Below, piece by piece: positions 32,396 to 45,389 of a DNA stretch of 64,000 nucleotides. Below the pieces are notes generated by a model. The model was not told the DNA's origin. It did no database searches and saw only the letters and a list, made by a program, of their open reading frames with translations. Location: the NCBI RefSeq assembly GCF_000143415.4, contig NW_003314262.1, positions 344,610-408,609 on the forward strand, in the 5' to 3' direction. Position 1 is the first letter of the stretch. The number at the start of each line of letters is the position of its first letter. Both the position numbers and the translations under genes were made by a program. This stretch comes from Selaginella moellendorffii (Eukaryota; Streptophyta; Lycopodiopsida; Selaginellales; Selaginellaceae).

Positions 32396-32413
32396 AAACC
32401 CTAAACCCTAAAC
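32396..32413 (-). repeat. Interstitial telomere-like repeat (CCCTAAA)
   Basis: AAACCCTAAACCCTAAAC, about two and a half plant telomere units, directly next to the TA microsatellite. Confidence 0.75.
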
Positions 32414-32649
32414 AATGCCTTACCTTGTAAATTCTTAGCAAGATTTGTGCGCTAAATGGTAAATCGCCACAAATTTGCAGTGCAATTAAGACTCGGTATT
32501 GTTGCGCATGTGATTATGGGATTTGATTTGGATGTACTGTCACCGTGGATTCTTGGAACTTTAAGGGATAAATGGGGATAAAATAGCCACTAAAGGCTCT
32601 CTCATCAAGCAATTGCAAGCAATTACAAGACTGTGATCATGCATAAACT

Positions 32650-33350
32650 CCTTCATGCTTAGCCCTATGGGCCACCCCTTTCTATATTTTATACACTCAC
32701 ATTGATTAAGATGGGGGGCATCTTTTGATTGTCCCTAAGGAGTGCTTGGATTTAGTATTTTTTGTTTAAATCAAGTAGGATTTTAGTAATTGTTAGTATA
32801 CGACATCATAGTTGTATACTTGGACCTCACACACACACACACAAACACACAGATATATTAGTATAGTAGGATTTGAGTAGTTGTTAGATTGGTTTCAATC
32901 TAGACCATTTGCTCTTATATCTAAACTAAGGTTTTTGGGTTAATTAATATGCACATTTATTTGTATTCTCTTTTTATATTTTATACACTCACATTGATGA
33001 AGATGGGGGGCACCTTTTGATTGTCCCTAAGGAGTGCTTGGATTTAGGATTTTTTGTTTAAATCAAGTAGGATTTTAGTAGTTGTTAGTATACGACATCA
33101 TAGTTGTACACTTGGACCTCACACACACACACACAAACACACAGATATATTAGCATAGTAGGATTTGAGTAGTTGTTAGATTAGTTTTAATCTAGACCAC
33201 TCACTCTTATATATAAACTAGGGTTTTTGGGTTAATTAATATACACATTTTTTGTATTCTCTTTCTATATTTTATACACTCACATTGATGAAGATGGGGG
33301 GCACCTTTTGATTGTTCCTAAGGAGTGCTTGGATTTAGGATTTTTTGTTT
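32650..33350 (+). repeat. Left LTR region of the old Ty3 element D, with internal tandem duplication
   Basis: A unit of about 290 bp (CACTCACATTGATGAAGATG, AAGGAGTGCTTGGATTTAG, a CA microsatellite, TTTTTGGGTTAATTAATAT) occurs twice fully and once partly. The TTTGGGTTAATTAATAT block and its upstream TTAGATTGGTTT sequence match the remnant at 62760-62890 on the far side of the nested tower. That pairing and the gag fragment just downstream make it the LTR of element D. Confidence 0.5.
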
Positions 33351-33485
33351 AAATTAAGCTTTTGCATTCTCTAGATTTTCCTTTCCTTCTAGCTTTTTCC
33401 ATTTCTTTTTCTTTTGCTCTTTCTTTTTCATTCATCTTTCATGGCAAAACAGTAATCTCCTCCTCCTTTGACTCTAAAGCAACAA

Positions 33486-34790
33486 TTAATGCAATTGTTC
33501 GATGCTATATGATTGCAATTGAGCAACCAAACTCAGTTGATGGCAGTATTTACGATACGTGGTACAGCTCCTCCTAGTCTTGTTACTAATCTTCGCATTC
33601 GGTTGAAGTTCTTCCATGGGAATCTTGGGGATGATGTGTACCATTGGTTCAGTCACTTCACAGTGATTGCTATATATCATTCTTGGGATGATGCTCAGCG
33701 TTTGCATGAATTTCCCATGTGTCTCTAAGGGATAGCGCTGCAGTGGTACAATGGTTTGAGCACAGCCACTTGTGAGGATTGGAGTATTCTCCCAAACGCC
33801 TTCAAACACGCCTTTGGACATGCTGACAAATTGTGATGATGCCTTCTAACAATTGCATCGTTTTTGTCAATGGCCATCTGAGTTAGTGATGCAGTTTGGC
33901 ATTCATTTGTGAAGTCTCTTGCTTCGTGTAGAGCCAAATATGTCAGAGCAGATCAAGTTGGGAATGTTGTGGCTAGCACTTCATCAAGATGTTATAAAAT
34001 TTGTGTATACACTTACTCCAACCACCTTGATGATGCCCTTCACCTAGCACAACATTATGAGATATTGCCTCTTCCACTTCTCACTACATGTCCTTCAGCT
34101 CCACTTCCTGTAGGAGATGGTCTTGTTCCAATTGAAGTTGATGCTATTGCTGCCCGAGTTCAAGAATAAGGGTGGGGACATGGTCATGGCCGTGATGTCC
34201 GTTGCTAGGCATATGATGAAGTTGGCCACACTTATTGATGTTGTCAGTGTTTTTTGGATTGGCAACCTTTATTTCCTAAGTGGACACCTTGGTGTCAACA
34301 ATGTCATGTTGGTGCTTCTGTAGTGGAAGGTTTGGACACTGAGATGCATCTGGAAAATGAGAAGTCATGTGAGTAGTGAAGGGACCTTGTGCAAATAAGT
34401 TAGTGACTCTTCCCTTTTGTTTTTGGGAGTATCATCAAGGGGTTCACTTGGCACCAGTTCATATAGTATTTACCTTCCAAGCTCATTTTTATAACAAAGG
34501 GTCTCTTATTATTTTCTCTATGTTGGTTGATATCAATTTGAGTTTATCTTCTGTTGCTCGACTTGTTGCCACATGTCGCTATCTACATTTGCATCGTGTA
34601 GCAAAGCCATTTCCATTCTTTATGGCAATGGCCATATGCGTGGGATGAAGCGGACCTGGTTATGCATATAGGCAATCTTAAGCTTGAGTTGCAGTCATTA
34701 TAGGTGGTGCCAAGTCAAGTTTTTGACCTCATCCTTGGTAACTTTTATCTCCCCCTTACTTCCTCCTAAGTTTATGTCATGTTCCTCTTT
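33486..34790 (+). pseudogene. gag-protease remnant of Ty3 element D
   Basis: A frame around 33590-33830 reads RLKFFHGNLGDDVYHWFSHF, then ALQWYNGLS and WSILPNAFKHAFGH, the typical Ty3/gypsy gag capsid pattern (F-x-G ... W ... L ... A-x-x-W(Y/F) ... W ... F). One TAG (33727) breaks it. Further down, near 34700-34750, VFDLILGNFYL resembles the end of the retroviral-type protease. Many stops mark this as long dead. The reading direction (+) agrees with the integrase fragment at 50.5-51.4 kb. Confidence 0.5.
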
Positions 34791-34996
34791 TCCTTTTCTG
34801 ATCCCTCCGACAGTCTTTGTGTTGCAATGGTTGACTAACTCATGAAGGAGTATGCCAATTTCTTTGAATTTTTGGGTAAGGTGTAGTATCTCGGTCATTT
34901 TTTTAATCATCTTTTTAATTGCACTACACCATTGCGAGCATTACTAAAGTCATCAATGTCATCTTTCATCTGGTCTGTAGATTGTAAGTTGGTGTT

Positions 34997-35555
34997 TATA
35001 GCACATGTGGATTTTACCCTTTATCCTATAGTGATTTACCATAGGATAACCACGAAGCAGAATTTAAACCCTCCATATGCCATATGCCATATGCCACATA
35101 TCCAAAGGACAGTGGTGTGAAACCTAAGTTTCAAGGCCTTAGGCCATTGAGCGAAGGTACGGAGCCAAAATCCTAAACATAGAGCATAGAGCCAAGGAGT
35201 GACAGAATTGGACCATGAAGCAACTCCGAAGCATATAGCCCAAGGAGCGAAAAGACAAGAGCACAGAGCGGCTTGGAACAATCCTAAAGCATTTAACATC
35301 CCAATGTCAAGACCAACATGCAAAACGGAATTAATGGCCTAACATGAGAATATGGGTACTTCACCAACTAGCATAGTATAGAACTTGGGCTTAAACCCAA
35401 GTTGGACGCAGAACAAAGACAGGCACGCAAGTGAGAGCTAAACTATGCCTTACATTTGTCAACCTTACTATCCCTATTATACATTATATATTCCCCCCCC
35501 CCCCCAAAGAACACACACTTTGGCACTTCACCCCATGCCTCCCTTAGTACCAGGA
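34997..35555 (-). repeat. LTR of family C copy 2 (left)
   Basis: Direct-repeat partner of 40112-40692. Includes a run of C at about 35492-35506 absent from the other LTR. Confidence 0.55.
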
Positions 35556-37904
35556 GTTGGTCTTTGGGACAAGCTTGAAACTTATTAAATATGGAATGTC
35601 TCTAGATTGTGAATTTGGATACAAAATGAACGCTATTATATTTAGGACAATCTCTACATTCTATAGATATGCCAAATGAACAAATCTAGACACTTTCCAT
35701 AATTAGCATTTGGGACCAGAATGAAACTAACACAAAGGTACGATAGCAAAGGTGTTTGACATGGTAAGCTATCATCTAGTGAGTATTGAGGGACCAATCT
35801 CAATATCGCAGGGGTTCCCAACACTAGCAAGTGTAAGTTAGCGAATGAGTTTCTCTAACCAAGTTAAGTATGCTTGACTAATAGCTTAGGAATTCCATCC
35901 TTATGCTCATCTGGTCAAGTGCACATGTAAAGACTAGTTTCGCAACTAGCTTAGGTGGAGATTGATAACGGGTCTAGCAATACTGACCTCCTATCGTTGT
36001 GGCAGTAAGGAAAGAATATCCAAAAGGATTAGCTAATAGGTAACTTTTGATACTCAAAATCATATTCGTGACACTCTCCCCCCTTAAGGAAATTGATGTC
36101 CTTGTCGATGCATACTCGAGTCTAGAACACTGCCAAGGAAACAACTCACACTATGTGAGAAATGCATCAACTTATATGAGTTAGGGTAACCTCTTTGTTT
36201 AACACGGATGTGCTACCAACTCAGACACCTTTCGGTTGTTGCCAACAAGGAAATGACCAATAGAGTTAGCCACCCTTGCTACTCTAAGTGTCACCTAGCT
36301 TAAAAAAGTGTGATACGTTCCTGCCCATAGGGACGTAAAGAGAGAAGCCAAAGGCCCCAACCCTCTTGAGCAAAGAAACCAAACCCATCGGTAAGGTTTA
36401 GATAGACTATTGTAAACAAACAGTTAGAGTTGTTTACACAGTCACACCCTTTTAACGAAATAAAGAACATCGACAAAAAGGCGAGTGATGTGACCAGTTG
36501 ACAGTAGTTACCCCATGATTAGAGATTTTACCATGCGTACGAAGTGCCGAAGTTAGTCTACCTATACTGGCCCAAACTCAAAGATCAATAATTGGACAAT
36601 ATCAAAGTCATAGACAATGATATCTTAGACACTTAATTATAAGTGAATAAATTTTAGATTAGAACACAAAAGTATTCCAAGTAAGTTATCATCCGATAAA
36701 CTAGTGTTATAGTACAAAAACCACCAAGATCACTAGAGCTGGAAAACATAGGATTAACTATCCAATAGTATTTAATAGCCAATGTATCATCAAAGAAAAC
36801 TTAATAATAAAACTTCACTATCAAATATTGTAGATAGCATGCTAGACAACTTACATAAGATAACTCAAAGAACACAAAGTATCATTGACTAGCAAGCAAA
36901 ATGCTCACGAATATATCACCTAAAGAAAATATCATTCAATCTATCAAAACCAACCATAGCAATAATCATTAAAACAGAATGAATATCCCAAAGCAAATAA
37001 ACACTTGTTCATATTAACTATTGCACCAGCCAATCTAAATAGATTTTAGTTACCCATACTAAAGAACTCAAGTTGCTCAAGCAAGTGTTAGCAGCATCCT
37101 ATTGATATCTTAAACCCAAGAGACCAATCTAAAGCAAACCACAAAGAATATGTGGTAATATGAAAAGCCAAAAACCATAAAAGAGAATAACTAACTATCA
37201 AGAAAGATCATCAATCATCCCATCAATGAAGAGATGCATATTCATCGTTGAAGAAAGAATCTACTATCCCGAAGAACGGTAAATCACTCTAAATCAACAA
37301 TAATCAAGCAAAATTTTTTGACAAGAATAATTAACTATCCTAGATGACAATCAATCATCACCAATGATTGTTAGATGCAAATACTAACTTCAACATGGAA
37401 GTTACAAGCCAAAATGTCTTCCCCAACAACTTCTAATAAATAAAACAATGAGCATAAAACTCAAAGAACCAAAAGCTCGAAGAAGCCTATAGCCAAGTTT
37501 TTCTTAACAATGATCACAAGTTTCGCATGAACTAATTTCAATGTTAAAGAAGAAATCATGGTATAACCCACAATATCCTCCACAACACATCTATAAGCTA
37601 AACTTTATAATGTAAAGCTAATAAAGAGTATATATGCATCAATATAAAAGCCAAGCACAATGAAGTTATGCTCAACTAGTGATTATCAAACCAATCCTCC
37701 ATGAATCCATCTATCACAAAATGTAACTCACTCCTGATCAGCAATTGGATAAGCTTAAGAAAATTTATGGAAAATTTTCCATCCTAAAGAAAGAATGACT
37801 CTAAGTCTAGGAATACAAACTTTTAAGACTCAATCAACTTCCTCCTGCCAACAACTTTATGTAAGTTCACTTTAACATAGGTTCTCATGACCCAATAGTA
37901 TATC

Positions 37905-38497
37905 TGTAAACAACCAAAGGGAACGACTTGAGAGACGATCCATGGGGTTCAAATATAGAGGGAAAGGGCCTATGAACAAGAGTGCACCCCCTTTTCCAAT
38001 CGGTTAAGGGTCTTAGGATATTTGGAGTTAAGCGTCCTTGGGTTTGAATAGTACTGGGCTAGGTGACCTCCCGGAAAGTCCAAACTCAGGAGCTTACATT
38101 TGGTATCAGAGAGGTCTCGGGTCCGACTCTGTTGGTTGGTTAAAGGAATCACACCACATGTTGATTGACATCTGGCTGGTCCATTTTGCTCCCGCTGGGC
38201 TCGACCCGAGGGGTAGGGTGTCAAGAGAGCGGGGCTCTCGGGAGAGCTGCGGCTCTCAGCTTCCGTTCACGAGGGTGTGAACTTGCAGGGAAGCGTGGTG
38301 GATTGTAAGCAACCAAAGGGAACGACTTGAGAGACGATCCATGGGGTTCAAATATAGAGGGAAAGGGCCCATGAACAAGAGTGCACCCCCTTTTCCAATT
38401 GGTTAAGGGTCTTGGGATATTTGGAGTTAAGCGTCCTTGGGTTTGAATAGTATTGGGCTGGGTGACCTCCCGGAAAGTCCAAACTCAGGAACTTACA
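37905..38497 (+). mobile_element. TRIM retrotransposon (593 bp) with intact ends
   Basis: Two 194-bp LTRs (37905-38098 and 38304-38497) begin TGTAA and end CTTACA. The target duplication is ATATC (37900-37904 and 38498-38502). Right after the first LTR comes TTTGGTATCAGAGAGG, a clean initiator-Met tRNA primer site. A purine tract AAGCGTGGTGGA precedes the second LTR. The 205-bp interior is non-coding. The LTRs differ at about seven positions. It is a non-autonomous parasite of a Ty3/Copia enzyme source. Confidence 0.9.
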
Positions 38498-40111
38498 ATA
38501 TCTAAGCATTGAATATCTTACCCATATTTCGACATCCAACACCGACATCCACAAATGCAAAATAAACATCTAATACTTGATCACGAAGACCACATCTTTG
38601 GATATTTACATTGCACTTAACACTTTTCTTCAATCACCTTCAAGACCTAATGTGAAGCCAAAACACTAACAAGGAAAATGACATAGAAAATCAAGGTCTA
38701 AGGAAAATTCCTCATCACTCGAAATAATAATGCCACTTCCACCAACATAAGTGCTAGTGATGTCAATGCCTCAACTATACACTTCTCTATCTAATAATCT
38801 ACTCCAAATGTTAATAGATAAACCAGCAAGCTATAGCAAATGAATGTTATAACTCTTTCCAACCCCTCAATGGGCAAACTCAAGGAAATAAGGTACCAAT
38901 AAATGCTTAGCATATCATAAATCACTATTAAGAACCAAGTTAAAATTACGTCAATGTTATTACTTGCAAGTAGACTAATTTCACTATAAACACTTTAGGG
39001 TTGATCATTGTTTAACCAAACAATTTCGCAAACACATTGCTCACTACCACATGGATATGATATAGAAATCACAATGACTTGATTATCAATCAAGCAACAC
39101 TACAATCTATGTCATTAATTACAAAGGTTTTTGTGAGTATCAAATATCAACTTGATTCGACAAAATGCAACATAAATGCCACACTCCACTAATAGAGATT
39201 TACAACACCTAATACCACTAACTTTTGTTCACAACACAAACAAGCTCATGCCACTCTCTTTCTGACCAAACTCAATACTAATCCAACACTAAGCTACTCA
39301 AGGAGCAATAGCAAGGCCCTAGAAAATAAATGAACATTGCAACCTAAGTCTTCAATAGCAAGCCTAGACAAAATGGTATAGCGCTTCATCGCTATCCATC
39401 CTACAACTCACCATTTGTAAGACCATTATTTCCAACATGCATCAAGATGGGGACTCTTGATTGTATAATGTGAACACTTCGTTGCAAATCATCTTTCCAA
39501 GAAGAAAAGATGATTTACTTATTTAATCCTTTGTCCCTGATAACTCTCTTTTTGGTCTCATCTTTGACTAAACCTCAAGCTTGCATTCGCACTGCCTTCA
39601 GTTCAATCCAAGAAAAGTTTATGAGAGAATACGGCAATGATTACTTGATGAATAGACTCATCCCTACAATCTTGATTGATCCACTTATAATCATGCCTAG
39701 GAAGGATTCACTAGAGCTGTGCTAAACAACTACGGACCAGCCTATTTGCCACTTATAGCAAACCTAGGGGAAGTTTATTTTAACCCACAGTATATGGAAC
39801 CACTCATAGTAACCCTTAATAAGCTAATATTAATCTTGCTAACTCAAAGTGTAGCCTTGAATTGCTAATGCACCTCTCTCACAAGCCCAAGCACAAACTC
39901 ATGCAAATGGAACTTTTCAATCCATCTTATGAGCCCAAGAGCAAGCTCATATAATCTAGTATGAAAAGGTAACTAAAATCTATACCCAAGAAACAAATGC
40001 AAAGTCTTAGCACCCAACCATATACCCACTCGAATCATCATTTTCATCTCTACATATATAACGAGACTAATTGCCCAATCTCATTGGATAGTACTTGCTG
40101 AGATATTCTTA

Positions 40112-40692
40112 TGTAGCGCACGTGGTTTTTACCCTTATCCTATGGTGATTTACCATAAGACAACTACGAAGCGGAACCTAAACCCTCCATATGCCACGTG
40201 TCACATGCCACATATCCAAAGGACAGTGGTGCAGAACCCGAGTTTCAAGGCCTTGGGCCATTGAACGAAGGTACGGAGCCAAACTCCTAAGCATGGAGCC
40301 AAGGAGCGACGAAACTGAACCACAGAGTAACTCCAGAGCATACAGCCTAAGGAGTGAAAGGACAAGAGCACAGAGCGGCTTGGAATAGTCCCAAAGCATT
40401 TAGCATCCCAATGCCAGGACTAACACGCAAAATGAATCCAAATGGAGTCTAGCGCTATTTCAGCATACCAGTGGTCTAACGCAAAGATATGGGTACTCCA
40501 CCAGCTAGCATAGTATGGAACTTGGGTTTAGACCCAAGCCAGATGTAGAACAAGGACAAACATGCAAGTGGGAGCTAAACTCTACCTTAAATTCGTCAAC
40601 CATGCCTGATCTACCTATTATCCTTACTATATATTTGGAACCCCCTACACACTTTGGGCTTTCACCCCAAGTTTCCCTTAGTACCAGGAGTT
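40112..40692 (-). repeat. LTR of family C copy 2 (right)
   Basis: Starts TGTAGCGCACGTGG and ends near TAGTACCAGGAGTTAG, where a reversed LTR B end begins at 40693. Confidence 0.55.
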
Positions 40693-41674
40693 AGTGTAAG
40701 TGACTAAATTTTCCATTCTACTTTAGTCACTTAACTACACCTCTGACCACTTGGAGGAGTCTCACTCACAACCTCCACAAGTTATATTTAAAGCTTCAAA
40801 ACTCACCGAGTAGTATGACCAACCAAGTTTTTCCATTTCAATAATGAAGTAACTATAATCTGATCACCTTTTAATAACATCCAAGAACCATGTAGATATG
40901 CATGAAGTTTCTTGAAACCCTAAACTATTGCTAAACACTCCTTCTTTGTTATGGAGTAGTTCACCTCTATTGGTTGTAATGTATGGTTAATATATACAAT
41001 GACTGACCAGACACACTTGAGCTCTTTTGCATTAACACACCTCCAAGATTGATATTAAAAGCATCTACATGCAAAATGAAAGGTTGAGTGTAGTCAAGAT
41101 ACGTCAAAACTAAAGAAGTCGTCAATAGCTCTTTGAGATTCACAAATGCTATCGCGAATGTGACTTTGGGTATAGAAAGTTACTTGTTGGCTAGTCTTTT
41201 CATATATTCTTTCCTTACTACCACAATGGCAAGAGGTCGGTATTGCTAGACTCATTATCAATCTCTGCCTAAACTAATTGAGAAACTGGTCTTCATGTGT
41301 GCACTTGACCAGATGAGCATAAGGACGGAATTCCTAAGTGCTATCAGTTAAGTATACTTGACCTAGTTAGAGAAACTCATTTATTGACTTGCCCTTGCTA
41401 GTGTTGGGAACCCCCGCGATATTGAGATTGGTCCTTCAATATTCACTAAATAATAGCTTACCGTGTTTGCCAAACACTCTTGCTATCATACCCTTTGTAT
41501 TAGTCTCATTCTGGTCCCAAATGCTAATTATGGAAAGTGTCTAGATTTGTTCATTTGGCATATTTATGGAATGTAGAGATTGTTCTAAACACAATGGTGT
41601 TTGTTTCGTGTCCAAATTCATAATCTAGAGACATTCCATATTTAGTAAGTTTTGAGCTTGTCCCAGAGACAAAT
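40693..41674 (-). repeat. Rearranged inverted block: LTR B end, RNase H fragment and family C piece
   Basis: 40693-40788 is the reverse complement of the LTR B end (53190-53286). Around 40830-41110 (minus) a decayed RNase H reads QPFILHVDAFNINLGGVLMQ. 41200-41665 is the reverse complement of the family C segment 35575-36020. Three unrelated pieces in inverted orientation imply an inversion or template-switched insertion. Confidence 0.55.
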
Positions 41675-42748
41675 TGTGAGACATGAATAAGAAAAGGGAC
41701 ACAAGAGGACCAATACATGACATGTGGCAGAGTCCGAGACCAAGACCGAGACTGGGACTGAGACCGAGACTGAGGCTGAGACCGAGACTGAGACCGAGTC
41801 CGAGTCCGAGTCCGAGTCTGAGTTTGAGTCCAAATCCAAGTCTAAGTCCGAGGGTGAAAGCCCAAAGCATTCATCTCCCAAACGCTGAGGGGTTTGGTGA
41901 GCTCCAAAAATATAGTAAGGGGAGGACTCCAATAGAGCTAGTTTAGCTAGGAAAGGCCAGTGTGACCAAGGAAGGCTATACCCATGTGGTGGGTGATAAT
42001 AAAACCATTGAAGAATCCAAGACTAAAATGAATATGGATAGACAAGTGGGGTAGCTTGGTGAAATGTTCAAGAGCTAGCTTTAGCTACCCCAGGAGATCG
42101 AATGGTCAATGCTCCCAATCTAAGTGTGGGTGGCACTACCTACCTAGATGCCTAGTGTGGCTCATTGGAACCTTGCTTTAGCCACATGGCTAGGGCACCT
42201 AAAGGCGGAAGGTGGAGAGAGTACTTATAAGGCTTGCATAGGGCCACAGTGTTTCAAAATGTTGTCCCAAAGTTCCAGACTGTGGAAAAGAAGATGAGTA
42301 GTCCTCTAATGTAGTGATCAAAGATACGGTCACATGGTGAGGAAGTCCTAGAGGACAATAGAACTTAGTGGTCAGGCTTTTGGGCTTTGACTTAGTGGTG
42401 GTGTTGGCAAGCATGGCCGTGGATGAAAAGGGACTTGGTAGAGACAGAAGAAGGGACATTGGGGAAGGGTGCTCTTCATGTCTCTGGGCATCCTAAAGGT
42501 GCTAAGGCTTGGTCAAGAGATGACCACTCATGAATGGATGGCCCAGTCTGTGAGAGACAGGACTGTGATGCAGGTGGTGTTGGATCACTAGTGTAACAAA
42601 GGTGAATGTGCATGGCTTTAGCATAATGGGCTAATATGCCAATGGTATCTTTGGGTGTCGATCATGGGATCAGACATGTGGAGCACTTAGACCAAATGCA
42701 AAGTTTGAGTGGCATGTATGCCATTCTCGAGGCTAGCAAGCCCCAAGT
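41675..42748 (+). repeat. Truncated LTR of family B
   Basis: Begins TGTGAGAC like the LTRs at 51733 and 61319. It contains the GAGTCCGAGACC-type tandem tract (about 41733-41850), then the shared GGCACTACCTACCTAGAT and GTCACATGGTGAGGAAGTCC blocks, and stops at about 42748, short of the LTR end. Confidence 0.7.
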
Positions 42749-42899
42749 CTAATGATTTTGATATTGTTCATTGCCCAAAGAGTTCTATGGCTGATGTTGA
42801 TGCCCTTTCTCGAGCTCCTCTTCCTTCTTTGCTCTTTTATCATATTTCTAATGAACTTGTTATTCCAACATCAATAGATTTTTTAGATGAGGATTCCAT
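42749..42899 (+). pseudogene. RNase H C-terminal fragment of element D
   Basis: NDFDIVHCPKSSMADVDALSR matches the end of Ty3 RNase H (F-x-I-x-(Y/H)-x-P-G-x-x-N-x-x-ADALSR), followed by the start of the pre-integrase linker. The reading is cut by insertion of element A (TSD TCCAT) at 42900 and resumes at 50302. Confidence 0.6.
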
Positions 42900-44056
42900 T
42901 GTAAGGAACCGACTCCCCGAGATGTCGTAGGCTAAAGGATCCCCGAAAGCATGACCAAAATGACAAAGAGTTCATCGGATGGGACCGAGTTGAACATCGA
43001 GTCCAAGACCGACTCTGAGACCGAGTTCGAGATAGAGTCCAGGATCGAGCTGAGGCCAAATCGGAGACCGAGATCAAGACCGAGTTTGAGACGGAGTCCG
43101 AGATCCAAATCGTGTCCAAAACCAAGTCCGAGGTTGAGTCCGAAGTCGAGTCTGAGATCGGGTCTGAGATTGAGTCCGAGATCGAGTCCAAGACCGAATC
43201 TGAAGTCGGGTCGGGTCCAAGATCGAGTCCGAGATCGAATTTGAGACTAAGTCCAAATACTAATACGGGTCAAGGGGTGAAATCCCAAAGCGTGCGTCTC
43301 CCGGGGGGGCGGGAGGGGGTGCTGTAGGGGGTTCCAAAAGTATAGTAGGGATAGTGAGGTCCAGGAACCAGTCATGAAGGAACTCTCTAGAGGTGCTTCC
43401 AAACTGACTTGAGGTTGAGACTGGGGCCGAGGGGCCTTAGGTGGGAGTGAGCATGGGCTTGGGTGGTGCCAATGGGGCCACCCAAGGAAGTGCTCAAGAG
43501 CAACTCCCACTCCCGAAAAGGAAACCGACTACGGTGCTTCTGGCTCATGTGGAGTGGTGCCCCACTTGAGTACCTTGTGGCTCATTGGTCCTCGCCCTTC
43601 CTAGGGGCTTGGGCCTTCCCTTTGGGATAGAAGTGGGGGGGTAGAGGTACCCATACCGGGCCGTTAGGCCACGGTGTTTCGCCCCGATGTCCCAAAGCAA
43701 GTGTTGCACCCAAGGCTTGGGATTTAGAGAGTCCCATGATCAAGTCTTGTGGTACCAAGGGGTGTTAGGAACATGAAGGCTTGGTGTGCTTGGCTGCTTG
43801 TGCCTGCGGGGAGTGTAGCCGAACCTTAAGTCCAGTCTAACCTGGGGAGGGGGATTGGGAGAGATTTGGGAATCTGTGGATGGATGGCTAACGCTCCATT
43901 GCTCGTGCAATGAGTAGCTAAAACCAAGTAGGACCAAGTAAGAGCTAGTACAATAGGCGGGAACCTTGGCAAGGGAACTTAGCACAAGCCAAGGCAGTGT
44001 TGGTCGGATAGATGAGGTAAGCTAGCAAATTGGAAAGGAAAAATTTGTGGCTTACA
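42900..44056 (+). repeat. Left LTR of chromovirus A
   Basis: 1157 bp. Contains a tract of GAGTCC/GAGACC hexamers at about 42970-43250 and a G-rich run at about 43302-43320. Confidence 0.85.
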
Positions 44057-44072
44057 ATTTGGTATTGGAGCC
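44057..44072 (+). other. Primer-binding site of chromovirus A
   Basis: ATTTGGTATTGGAGCC, close to the initiator-Met complement TGGTATCAGAGC, directly after the LTR. Confidence 0.7.
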
Positions 44073-44115
44073 TCTTCCTCAGTTCTAGCGAAGGATAGAG
44101 GCGGATTGCTGGGAG

Positions 44116-45369
44116 ATGGCAAAGGCAAGGCGTAAGCGAACCCAGGCGGAGACAGAACCTCCGCCAGAGCTGGAGCCTCCAGTCGAACAAGAGGCTATGG
44201 ATGAGCAATTCTTGCATGAGGAGGACTCTAGTGAGGAAACTTCTAAACAGGAGTCCGGTGGCGAGGTTCGGTCGTCCAAGGCTCAATTGGACATTCTATA
44301 AGGACAATTGGCACAGACCAATGCCCTATTGGAGACTCTCGTACGCAAGCTAAAGCGTGACGAGAAACGGAAGAAAAAGAGAAAGACTGCGGATGCTGGC
44401 AGCGCAGAAGGTGTGGACCCTTCGGCAAGGACTGAGGCAAAACCAGACAAGGTTGAACAGACTGAAGTGGAATCAGTCCCTCAGGCAGTTCCCAAGTACA
44501 AACCAAAGCCCCCACCGGTCTTCAAGGGAGTGAACGACTATAAGGTGGTGGAGGATTGGTTTTACGATATGGAGGACTACTTCCGAGCATTGCGGTTACC
44601 AAGCTCGGAGAAGGTCCCATATGCAAAACCATACTTGGCAGATAATGCTAAGTCTTGGTGGAGAACGACAGAGGCCAACAAAGGACTGGTGGCCACTTGG
44701 GAAATTATGAAGGCGAGGATCCACGCAACTTACGTTCCTCCGAATGCTACTCTACATCTAAGGGTCGAGCTGAGTAGGCTGAAGCAAACCGGAACCATTC
44801 AGGAGTATGTGAATGGGTTTATGGCAAAGAAGATACTTGTCACGAACATGGGGGATATGGATGCGTTCCCTGCCTTCATATCAGGTTTGCAAACCTGGGC
44901 TCGCGGTGAGGTGATGCGTTGGAACCCAACCAACTACAAGGAAGTGTTGGATGCAACCATCAAGGTGTATTTCAACGATAACCTGCGAAAGGGGAACACA
45001 ACGGGGTCGGGGTCCACGTTTTGCAAAGGGGCAAAACCAAGAGGAACGTTTAGCAGAGGGAAATTCAAGAAGAGTTTCTCTAAGAATGAGTCCTCGGGGT
45101 TCCGAAAAGGCAAATCTGGTGGCCAGCGAGCAAGTACGTGGGGGAGTCAAGCAAAAAGAGACAAACCCACGGATAAGAAGGTCAAACCGTATAGCAGTGT
45201 GGGGAACAACGTATGCTACAACTGCGGCGAAGCGGGACACTTTTCGAGGGAATGTCCTTACCCGAAGAAGGCTAGAGCCAATATAGCTATCAAGTTGAGT
45301 GAAATCCAAACTGAGGTATATAATCCAGTCCTAACTCAAAGTTACTCATTACACGAGCAACTTTGGTAA
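44116..45369 (+). pseudogene. gag of chromovirus A
   Basis: ATG 44116 (MAKARRKRTQAE). TAA at 44299-44301 interrupts the frame once, where CAA is expected from continuity. The capsid core is PVFKGVNDYKVVEDWFYDME to AKSWWRTTE and LHLRVELSRLKQTGTIQEYV. A basic region follows, then one zinc knuckle CYNCGEAGHFSRECPYPKK (about 45217-45270). This is the usual chromovirus gag layout. Confidence 0.8.
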
Positions 45370-45389
45370 AGAGTCGTTCGCGACATCTA

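Larger units (their letters stand above)
34997..40692 (-). mobile_element. LARD-like non-coding retroelement, family C, copy 2
   Basis: Two direct repeats of about 560-580 bp bound it (34997-35555 and 40112-40692), both with TATGCCA(T/C)... and CAAAGGACAGTGGTG...AAGTTTCAAGGCC blocks. The interior parallels 60-5510 along its length. No protein motif. It inserted into element D between protease and RNase H sequences and itself received a TRIM at 37905. LTR termini are approximate. Confidence 0.6.

Noticed and set aside
32198-32397. Tyr/Ile-rich ORFs on both strands
   Set aside because: They are products of the TA/GTAT microsatellite.
42951-43327. Ser/Arg- or Glu/Ser-rich ORFs within the LTRs
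   Set aside because: They are translations of the hexamer minisatellite and exist in several frames on both strands.
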